Below, one piece after another: positions 1-5,349 of a stretch of DNA of 9,542 nt (positions are counted from its first letter, which is position 1; the number at the start of each line of letters is the position of its first letter). Position numbers and translations under genes: made by a program. This DNA comes from Maribacter sp. (GTDB taxonomy: Bacteria > Bacteroidota > Bacteroidia > Flavobacteriales > Flavobacteriaceae). The notes below the pieces were generated by a model. The model was given only the letters and a program-made list of their open reading frames with translations, ran no database searches and had not been told where the DNA came from. The DNA lies in NCBI GenBank assembly GCA_003232155.1, contig QILY01000094.1, positions 1-9,542 on the forward strand, read 5' to 3'.

Positions 1-138
1 GGACTAGCGAAGGACCGAACGTTAATGGTCTTTAATAAACCAAGGAGCAATACTATGCTACGGATAGTTTTCCAGTAGAATTACAGCCTTGAATTAAGCG
101 AGACAACTAAACAAAAAAAAGTGAAGCATCATTAACGA

Positions 139-171
139 ACCGCCAAGTACGAGACCAGTACGCTTGGTGGT
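139..171 (+). ncRNA. Group II intron domain V hairpin
   Basis: This is the catalytic core hairpin of the intron. The lower stem has nine consecutive pairs, including one G-U, and a CG dinucleotide bulge lies on the 3' side, as expected for domain V. The upper stem is short: three pairs, with G151 facing A157 and a loop of about seven bases. This could reflect the subclass or slight decay. The following GTGAGAGG linker into domain VI also fits bacterial group II introns. Confidence 0.8.
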
Positions 172-173
172 GT

Positions 174-215
174 GAGAGGCGCACTGGCAGTCATTCGACT
201 GTCAGCCGTCTACTC
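174..215 (+). ncRNA. Group II intron domain VI with bulged branch-point A212
   Basis: GAG (174-176) pairs with CTC (213-215), A212 is unpaired, and AGGC (177-180) pairs with GTCT-side bases 208-211. Beyond an internal loop a 9-bp stem (184-192 with 197-205) is closed by ATTC. A bulged adenosine seven bases from the 3' splice site is the standard lariat branch point. It places the intron/exon junction at or within a base of 218/219. Confidence 0.78.
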
Positions 216-231
216 GATTCTACGCAGTTTT

Positions 232-723
232 TTAGTCCTGATGTCCGTAGTTTAGCTCTTCATTCTTGTCCCAAAAAGCCATAAATATTTCAGATGGCGA
301 ACCTTTTCTCGAAATCCAATCAGCTACAATTTGAATTGCAGTTTCTAAATCTTCTACATATGCCATTCTTCCATCGCTACCTCTTATTCCTTTTTCGTCC
401 TTTTTCGCTCCTCGATTAATCAAAATATTCTTTTCATCATAGACTATTCGACGGACTTGTTCATTTTCTTTCCCTTTTGGCAAGTTGTCTTTGAGAAGTT
501 TTGAAAGTCCGTGATAGTAAAGCTGAAACTTTTCAACTGGGTCGTCAATGGTTTGACCAAGTAATTTTACAGCTTGATTTTCAACGGTTATTTTGGAATC
601 GAGATTTATTGATAGTTGCTCTCCTTTCACTTCGTCCGCTTTTTGAAGTAACTCTAAACGTTCGATATCTTCTTTTGATAACTCTCTTTTTTTCTTGTCG
701 GTACTCTTATTTTTTTTAGCCAT
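232..723 (-). CDS. Hypothetical protein, second gene of the HTH-ImmA operon
   Basis: This gene encodes a 163-residue soluble protein that I do not recognise. The N-terminal 37 residues are very rich in Lys and Glu and probably disordered or helical. The rest looks globular, with aromatic-rich stretches (FQLYYHGL near 66-73 and IFMAFWDKN near 145-153). It has no signal peptide or membrane segment. Its ATG lies one base after the TAG of the HTH-ImmA gene, so the two are almost certainly co-transcribed and translationally coupled. The stop is 13 bases from the 3' end of the group II intron, which lies in antisense orientation beyond it. As the small partner of an ImmA-type regulator it could be the effector of a toxin-antitoxin or anti-phage pair. 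That role is inferred from position only, since no toxin fold can be named. Confidence 0.8.
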   Translation of the reverse strand: MAKKNKSTDKKKRELSKEDIERLELLQKADEVKGEQLSINLDSKITVENQAVKLLGQTIDDPVEKFQLYYHGLSKLLKDNLPKGKENEQVRRIVYDEKNILINRGAKKDEKGIRGSDGRMAYVEDLETAIQIVADWISRKGSPSEIFMAFWDKNEELNYGHQD

Positions 724-724
724 T

Positions 725-1897
725 CTATACTGTTAAAAGTTCTCTTATTTTTTCAGCTGCAAGTTTTAATGACTTGACATCCCAATTTGATATATTTAAA
801 TTTTTTGTTGCCAAAGTGACATCTGGAAAATGTTCTTTAAATAAACCCCAATAATTATTACCTAATTCAGATTGTCTCCATTGATATTGTGAGTATATTA
901 TGCAAGGATGAACTTGACATTCTTTTGCAAATCGACGAACAACCAATGGATTGTTGATTAATTTCTCGATATATCTCATTTTTTCTGAAGAAAGCAAGTA
1001 TTCTGAAGCAAATTCATTTGCCTTGTCTTCTTGTAAAAGAAACAAATCTGGCTCTCCAGAAAGATGAAATTTCGTGTCCTCAATAGTTTCTAAATCAAAA
1101 AGAACGTGATTTAATTCGTGTATTAATGCGAACCAAATTGTAGCGTAATTTTTGTTGAAATCCGTAATTACCACACAAGGTTTGTTATTTATGAAAAATG
1201 TTGCACCTCGAATTTGTGTTTTTGGAAGAGAAGGTTGGAATACAACTGTTACTCCAATATTGAATAATGCTTGAAAAATAGTTAATAGACCTTTTTCGAC
1301 ATTTTGGGTGTATGGCTTTATTTTTGGAATTAAATCAATAAGTCGTTCCCTTGAATATTCGTTTGGGTTATCTATTAGTTCAAAGTATTTATACGAAGAT
1401 TTTATCCAAAAATCTTTCATTTTATCACTGAATGTCCTTTTTGTTCTACTATATAATGCGTTGTTGAGTTCTTGTTCGTAGTCATAAATAGAATCGATTT
1501 CAAAAAACTCACAGATTCTTATTTTCAAATCTTCTACAGAATCATCAATTTTGATAAAGTCTAAACTGGCTAATGTTTTTAGGTCGAAATTTTTATTGAT
1601 GTAAGTTATATCCATTGAATTTTGTAATTCTTTAATTTCATTTGTTGGCCTGTCTTTGAAATGAAGTATTAAAAGTTTTTCAAGACTTAATTCTAAAAAT
1701 TCGCCAAGTTTAAGTAAGTTGACTATATCAGTCTGTTTAGATGATTTTTTTAGAATTGCATCTAAACTTTTCCTTTGAATGCCTGATAGTCTTTCGAAAT
1801 GAGTTTTGCTCAAACCGGTTGATTTGAGTTTACTTTTTAATAATTCATCAAAATTAGAATTCGTATTAAAACTTTTTTTCAATATTTCGCTAATCAT
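725..1897 (-). CDS. HTH (XRE-like) regulator with ImmA/IrrE zinc metallopeptidase domain
   Basis: This is a 390-residue two-domain protein. Residues about 17-80 look like an XRE-type helix-turn-helix, with the core LSKTHFERLSGI followed by a second helix around SLDAILKK. Residues about 200-345 form an ImmA/IrrE (COG2856) peptidase domain. It carries the zinc motif HELNH (H260, E261, H264) and a downstream E290-D-K-A-N-E-F-A segment, where E290 is the probable third ligand. Family members cleave or bind repressors, or act as antitoxins that neutralise a neighbouring toxin. It is the first gene of a two-gene operon with the 163-residue protein. Two palindromes near its promoter fit autorepression by its own HTH domain. 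No signal peptide is present, so it should be cytoplasmic. The active-site residues look intact. The domain call is firm, but the biological role is not. Confidence 0.93.
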   Translation of the reverse strand: MISEILKKSFNTNSNFDELLKSKLKSTGLSKTHFERLSGIQRKSLDAILKKSSKQTDIVNLLKLGEFLELSLEKLLILHFKDRPTNEIKELQNSMDITYINKNFDLKTLASLDFIKIDDSVEDLKIRICEFFEIDSIYDYEQELNNALYSRTKRTFSDKMKDFWIKSSYKYFELIDNPNEYSRERLIDLIPKIKPYTQNVEKGLLTIFQALFNIGVTVVFQPSLPKTQIRGATFFINNKPCVVITDFNKNYATIWFALIHELNHVLFDLETIEDTKFHLSGEPDLFLLQEDKANEFASEYLLSSEKMRYIEKLINNPLVVRRFAKECQVHPCIIYSQYQWRQSELGNNYWGLFKEHFPDVTLATKNLNISNWDVKSLKLAAEKIRELLTV

Positions 1898-1903
1898 ATA
1901 ATT

Positions 1904-1919
1904 GCGGTAAATTCACCTC
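1904..1919. promoter_or_regulatory. Operator-like palindrome 1 (GGTAAATTCACC)
   Basis: GGTAAATTCACC at 1906-1917 is a near-palindrome (one mismatched pair) that matches the perfect copy at 1957-1970. It begins nine bases upstream of the HTH-ImmA start codon and adjoins the candidate -7 element, so it would cover the predicted transcription start. A bound repressor there would block initiation. The HTH-ImmA protein is the natural candidate ligand. Confidence 0.65.
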
Positions 1920-1926
1920 AAAGATA
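1919..1926 (-). promoter_or_regulatory. Candidate -7 element (TATCTTTG) of the HTH-ImmA operon
   Basis: On the - strand, TATCTTTG matches the Bacteroidota -7 consensus TAnnTTTG exactly. It predicts transcription starting about 1912-1914 with a very short leader. No convincing -33 TTTG lies at the usual 19-21 bp. The nearest is TTTA at 1950-1953, slightly too far away, so the promoter may be weak or supported by other contacts. Confidence 0.5.
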
Positions 1927-1956
1927 GTAAAAAATTCTATATTTGAATATAAACTA

Positions 1957-1970
1957 AGGTAAATTTACCT
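1957..1970. promoter_or_regulatory. Operator-like palindrome 2 (AGGTAAATTTACCT)
   Basis: This is a perfect 14-bp palindrome. It shares 11 of 12 core bases with the copy at 1906-1917, and both are followed by TC. The start-to-start distance is 52 bp, close to five helical turns, so dimers bound at the two sites would face the same side of the DNA. This arrangement is typical of cooperative binding by an HTH repressor. Confidence 0.65.
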
Positions 1971-2101
1971 CGATGAAGTTTGTTTTAAATTGCGTAGAAC
2001 ACATATATGTACATGTTTTTATCTTATGCCACTAAAATACTGCTTTTTTCAGAACCCAACAGCAATAGGGCTTAGAAAGTTATTTTGTATAGTTTATTTA
2101 G

Positions 2102-2160
2102 TATATCATTTTAGCAGCTTCGCCAAAATTGATATATAAAATACCTAGGTGATATATCAA
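2102..2160. repeat. Three-arm inverted repeat that can form alternative hairpins
   Basis: The middle arm TTGATATAT (2129-2137) can pair leftward or rightward. Leftward, TATATCATTTT (2102-2112) pairs with AAAA-TGATATA (2125-2136) with one bulged T. Rightward, it pairs with ATATATCAA (2152-2160). The two pairings exclude each other, as in an attenuator, but the arms are AT-rich, so chance is possible. An ACCTAGGT palindrome sits in the right-hand loop at 2143-2150. Confidence 0.4.
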
Positions 2161-2211
2161 AAGTATAACTTTATTGGCCATCACTCGAAAAATACTTGAC
2201 AAAACCTATTA

Positions 2212-2258
2212 AGTTCTAATTTTATTGATGTTCCGAGGTGTTTTAAAATTAGGGAACT
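2212..2258. repeat. Inverted repeat, 13-bp stem with 2-nt bulge
   Basis: AGTTC plus TAATTTTA (2212-2224) pairs with TAAAATTA (2244-2251) and GAACT (2254-2258). The only interruption is GG at 2252-2253, and the loop is 19 bases. No T-run follows on either strand, so it does not look like an intrinsic terminator. Its role is unknown. Confidence 0.45.
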
Positions 2259-2404
2259 GCTTAGAGAGCTGTAATTTATTGTTGCAAAACAAACACGAAG
2301 CTATTTCATAAAGGTGTAGCATATCAAGTTGGTCGATCGGTAGGGAAAATAGAGTTCCCGGTAACAAAAAGAGTAACAAAAATAAAAATCACACTTTCTA
2401 AGAA

Positions 2405-2422
2405 GGTAGCTTTTAGGCTACC
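2405..2422. repeat. Short hairpin, 6-bp perfect stem
   Basis: GGTAGC (2405-2410) and GCTACC (2417-2422) enclose the loop TTTTAG. It lies at the start of the higher-G+C patch. No adjacent T-run supports a terminator. Confidence 0.4.
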
Positions 2423-2683
2423 CATAGGGGGCGGTGATGACAAGTGCTGAACTCTAACAATCCAAATGATTCCAAAAAAAAGAAAATCATAATCACAGGC
2501 ATGTAAAACAGGAATACGGACTGGGGGATGTTCAACTAAAACCTTTGATGGGCTACGGTCAATGCTTGCCGTCCTTACCGTGGCCATGTATATCATCTAG
2601 TAGGACATTGTATTTTGGTCTATTGCCCGATGCCGGTTACAATTACCTCAATAAGTATATCCCCAGAGAGCTTACCAACTTCA

Positions 2684-2746
2684 TATACTACCTTAAATCC
2701 GCAAAAGTATTCGTAACGAACACTCTTGCGGATTTAAGGTACTATA
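2684..2746. repeat. 63-nt near-perfect palindrome
   Basis: The sequence is symmetric about base 2715. Of the 31 base positions on each side, 28 are complementary; the mismatches are at 2688/2742, 2705/2725 and 2709/2721. The outer block TACCTTAAATCCGCAA (2689-2704) pairs perfectly over 16 bp, and the tip TTCGT-A-ACGAA is also symmetric. Extruded as a hairpin it would have a stem of nearly 30 bp and a loop of about three bases. It has no flanking T-run. Possible identities include a mobile-element end, a recombination or folded single-strand site, or a dispersed palindromic repeat. Confidence 0.8.
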
Positions 2747-2896
2747 AAACATCAAAAGTGGTCTCTATTTTACTGATGACGACCAAAGCAAGGGGTGGGG
2801 CGTATGCAAAACACCTCTTCTTGATTATAGTGGCCAGCTTAATTTATTGCTCAAATAAAAAAACGGGGATGGCTAATTGATAGTAACAAAGAATAG

Positions 2897-2916
2897 TTTG
2901 TTAACTAATTTGTTAA
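2897..2916 (+). repeat. Short direct repeat TTTGTTAA upstream of the TPR operon
   Basis: TTTGTTAA occurs at 2897-2904 and again at 2909-2916, with a 12-bp period. It lies about 80-95 bp before the TPR start codon, where the operon promoter is expected. The TTTG elements resemble Bacteroidota -33 or -7 components, but no full TTTG/TAnnTTTG pair with proper spacing could be assigned. Confidence 0.3.
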
Positions 2917-2992
2917 TAATATAGCCCTTAACACCCATCATAAAGAGTTTCAAAAGTTTACTTTTAATTCCATAGTTAACCAAAATGTTTCT

Positions 2993-4393
2993 ATGGCGTT
3001 AGAATCTAACGAAAGACCGGGCAAACCAGTAGCCAAGTTCGAATTCATGCTTAAGACTGATGATGTCTACTTCTTTGACGCAGAGGATTTCGAAGACATT
3101 ATACATCACTACCTCAATAATGGTAGAGTAGCTTTGGCTAAAAAAGCTATTAAAATTGGCCTACAACAGCACCCAGATTCTATTGAGTTGAAATTATTGA
3201 ATGTTGAAGTTTTTGTCTTTGAAAATAATCTAGATGATGCCGAACAAATGTTGGACAAGTTGCAACTCTTGGATGCCAACAATGAAGAAATATATATTCA
3301 GCGTGCCAATATCTATTCTAAAAAAGACAATCATACAGCTGCAATCAATCTTTTGAACAAAGCTCTTGAGCTAACCGATAATCCTATAGATGTGTATTCA
3401 ATTTTAGGAATGGAATATTTGTTTTTAGATGATTTTAAAATGGCCAAAGATAATTTCATGAAGTGTGTGGCTTTTGACCAACAAGATTATTCTTCTTTAT
3501 ATAATATCATTTATTGTTTTGAATTTCTTGAAGATTTTGATGGTGCCATTTACTACTTGAATGAGTATTTAGCTAAAAACCCATACTGTGAAGTGGCTTG
3601 GCATCAATTGGGCAAACAATATTATGCGAAAAGAATGTACGCCGAAGCACTTACATCTTATGATTTCGCCATTATTTCAGATGATACATTTATAGGGGCT
3701 TATTTTGAAAAAGGGAAGGTGCTTGAAAAGATGGGCAAGTACAAAGAAGCTATTGAAAATTACGAAACTACTATTGAAATAGAAGACCCTACATCGCATG
3801 CTTACCTAAGAATGGGCAAATGCCATGAAAAGTTGAACAATACTGACATGGCTAAATATTATTACTACCAAACCGTACATGAAGACCCATTATTGGACAA
3901 AGGTTGGTTGGCAATCACCGATTTTTATTATAGAAAAAAGAATGCCGAAAAAGCGTTGTACTATATAAATAAAGCATTAAATATTGATGGCGAAAATCCA
4001 CATTATTGGAAAAAATGCGCTAAGATAAATACAGCGTTAAAAAATTACCACCAAGCTGATTATGCCTATAAACAAGCAGTAGATTTAGGAAACTATGAAT
4101 TGGATACTTGGCTAAAATGGGCCGAAATATCACATTTGAACGGTGACTTGCCATCAGCTATTCAAATATTATCGCAAAGTCGCGAATTTTACCCTGAAAA
4201 TGTAAAACTGCAATATAAAATGGCTGGTTTTCAATTATTGAACAACGATCCCATCAATGCTCGTATCAGTTTAATCGATGCTTTGAAGAACGATATAAAG
4301 AAGTTGTTCTTATTTGAAGAAGAATTTCCGCAATTTGCAGGTACGGAATGGACCAAAAACATTATAGCCGATATTAAAAAGGCATCCAGATAA
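2993..4393 (+). CDS. Tetratricopeptide repeat protein
   Basis: This is a 466-residue protein made almost wholly of TPR helical hairpins. About a dozen degenerate 34-residue units run from residue 34 to about 436. Clear examples are at 202-235 (W203, G207, Y210-Y211, A218) and 236-268 (AYFEKGKVLEKMGKYKEAIE region). There is no signal peptide or membrane segment, so it should be a cytoplasmic protein-protein interaction scaffold. The start at 2993 gives a normal N-terminus; a nearby ATG at 2985 is out of frame. A possible -7 element, TACTTTTA at 2959-2966, precedes it, but the promoter is uncertain. It is the first gene of a run that continues with two DUF368 genes and aroE, beginning 27 bp downstream. 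Partners cannot be deduced from the sequence. Confidence 0.95.
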   Translation: MALESNERPGKPVAKFEFMLKTDDVYFFDAEDFEDIIHHYLNNGRVALAKKAIKIGLQQHPDSIELKLLNVEVFVFENNLDDAEQMLDKLQLLDANNEEIYIQRANIYSKKDNHTAAINLLNKALELTDNPIDVYSILGMEYLFLDDFKMAKDNFMKCVAFDQQDYSSLYNIIYCFEFLEDFDGAIYYLNEYLAKNPYCEVAWHQLGKQYYAKRMYAEALTSYDFAIISDDTFIGAYFEKGKVLEKMGKYKEAIENYETTIEIEDPTSHAYLRMGKCHEKLNNTDMAKYYYYQTVHEDPLLDKGWLAITDFYYRKKNAEKALYYINKALNIDGENPHYWKKCAKINTALKNYHQADYAYKQAVDLGNYELDTWLKWAEISHLNGDLPSAIQILSQSREFYPENVKLQYKMAGFQLLNNDPINARISLIDALKNDIKKLFLFEEEFPQFAGTEWTKNIIADIKKASR

Positions 4394-4415
4394 AAAAACT
4401 ATTTTTGTTTTTTTA
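4391..4415. repeat. A/T inverted repeat at the TPR stop codon
   Basis: TAAAAAAAC (4391-4399, including the stop codon) is complementary to GTTTTTTTA (4407-4415) across a seven-base loop. The stem is almost all A-T pairs. It could slightly attenuate transcription or affect mRNA stability between the TPR and DUF368 genes, but it is too weak to call a terminator and may be a by-product of A and T tracts. Confidence 0.3.
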
Positions 4416-4420
4416 TCACC

Positions 4421-5338
4421 ATGAAAAACCGAAACTTTTTACAATACTTTTTTATCACGCTTAAGGGAGTAGCCATGGGTGCTGCAGATGTAGTACCTGG
4501 TGTATCAGGTGGTACAATTGCTTTTATTTCTGGCATCTATGAAGAACTTATTACTTCGATAAATAATATAAATCTTTCTCTTTTTCAAACTTTGAAAAAA
4601 GAAGGGTTCAAGCTTGCTTGGAATAAGCTTAACGGAAACTTTCTGTTAGCACTGTTCACAGGTATATTCATAAGCCTTTTTTCATTAGCAACTGCTGTTA
4701 ACTGGCTTTTGGAAAATCAGCCTATTTTATTGTGGTCTTTCTTTTTTGGTTTGGTAACTGCAAGTATCTTTTTTGTCGGCAAAGCCATTGAAAAATGGAA
4801 TATAGCAACTATAGCCATGCTTTTATTAGGGACTTCAATCGCCTATTTCATAACAACTCTACCGCCCAATGAAAATATTGATAGCCTACCCTATTTGTTT
4901 TTATCAGGTGCAATAGCTGTCTGCGCAATGATTTTACCAGGAATCTCAGGAGCTTTTATTTTAGTATTACTTGGGTCATATAAAACTATATTGGAGGCCG
5001 TTCATGAAAAAGACATGAAAATTGTAGTCACTGTTGCCCTAGGAGCTATATTCGGACTCTTAAGTTTTGCCCGTTTGTTAAAATGGATGTTCAAAAATTA
5101 TAAAAATGCTACACTAGCTGCATTGACAGGTTTTATTTTAGGTTCTCTCCCTAAAATATGGCCGTGGAAAAAAGTGATGGAAACCAAAACCTTTGGTGAA
5201 AAAGTAATTGTTATTAATGAAAAAAACATTTCTCCTTTTGCATTTGAAGGTGATAATCAACTAATATTTGCGATCACCCTAGCCATTATTGGTTTTTCAC
5301 TTATTTTTATACTGGAAAAAGTAGCTTCAAAAGAATAA
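4421..5338 (+). CDS. DUF368 membrane protein, PopT-type undecaprenyl-phosphate translocase (copy 1)
   Basis: This is a 305-residue polytopic inner-membrane protein of the DUF368 family. The family has been shown in other bacteria to return undecaprenyl phosphate, the lipid carrier of cell-wall and glycan synthesis, across the cytoplasmic membrane. The signature KGxxMGAADVVPGVSGGT lies at residues 15-32. A second, related element, LPGISGAFILVLLG, lies at 172-185, reflecting the internal duplication of the fold. Hydrophobic segments lie at about 76-95, 101-120, 127-146, 158-190, 202-220 and 281-298. D23 of the GAAD motif is present. Copy 2 starts 11 bp downstream. The family assignment is strong. 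Transport of undecaprenyl phosphate by this particular protein is inferred. Confidence 0.93.
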   Translation: MKNRNFLQYFFITLKGVAMGAADVVPGVSGGTIAFISGIYEELITSINNINLSLFQTLKKEGFKLAWNKLNGNFLLALFTGIFISLFSLATAVNWLLENQPILLWSFFFGLVTASIFFVGKAIEKWNIATIAMLLLGTSIAYFITTLPPNENIDSLPYLFLSGAIAVCAMILPGISGAFILVLLGSYKTILEAVHEKDMKIVVTVALGAIFGLLSFARLLKWMFKNYKNATLAALTGFILGSLPKIWPWKKVMETKTFGEKVIVINEKNISPFAFEGDNQLIFAITLAIIGFSLIFILEKVASKE

Positions 5339-5349
5339 GTGCCTGATGT

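Larger units (their letters stand above)
1..218 (+). mobile_element. Group II intron, 3' end (partial; domains V and VI)
   Basis: This is the 3' end of a self-splicing group II intron. Domain V can be drawn at 139-171: a 9-bp lower stem (139-147 with 163-171), a two-base CG bulge at 161-162, and a short upper stem (148-150 with 158-160). Domain VI follows at 174-215. It has a 9-bp distal stem (184-192 with 197-205, loop 193-196) and a basal helix (174-180 with 208-215) interrupted by a single unpaired A at 212. That A is the expected branch point, seven bases from a 3' end at 218, and the terminal CTACTCGAT is of the type seen in bacterial introns. Upstream hairpins at 10-33 and 58-78 suggest further intron RNA. 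No reverse-transcriptase coding is recognisable in these 218 bases. The intron may lack an ORF, or the ORF may lie beyond the left edge; frame 1 is open to a TAG at 76-78 but resembles nothing I know. The 5' part is outside the window. Confidence 0.85.
1971..2992. other. Gene-free stretch of about 1 kb between the HTH-ImmA operon and the TPR operon
   Basis: I find no convincing gene on either strand. Open frames at 2324-2596 (-) and 2545-2880 (+) exist but have unconvincing protein composition. The stretch holds alternative hairpins at 2102-2160, a 13-bp stem at 2212-2258, a 6-bp stem at 2405-2422, and a 63-nt palindrome at 2684-2746. G+C rises to about half in parts of 2401-2640 (31 of 60 bases in 2521-2580), well above the neighbouring genes. 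No tRNA, rRNA, CRISPR array or known riboswitch was recognised. It may be remnant mobile DNA or hold an undescribed structured RNA. Confidence 0.6.

Noticed and set aside
220..250. CTACG/CGTAG inverted repeat around the stop codon of the 163-residue protein
   Set aside because: Only five base pairs across a 21-base gap, which is too weak for a terminator or intron target hairpin.
501..719. 72-residue open frame on the + strand inside the small operon gene
   Set aside because: It is a shadow of the - strand gene, with no promoter or family match.
1973..2035. 20-codon open frame just right of operator 2
   Set aside because: It is too short, Cys/His/Val-rich and unsupported. A TATATTTG on the + strand at 1938-1945 could be a divergent promoter, but it has no gene to serve.
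2324..2596. 90-residue open frame on the - strand
   Set aside because: An in-frame TAG lies just upstream. The Pro/Ser/Arg-rich first half and hydrophobic end match no family I know, and it coincides with the higher-G+C patch. It was not annotated as a gene.
2545..2880. 111-residue open frame on the + strand
   Set aside because: It needs a TTG start, runs straight through the 63-nt palindrome and overlaps the other open frame. Its composition does not resemble a real protein.
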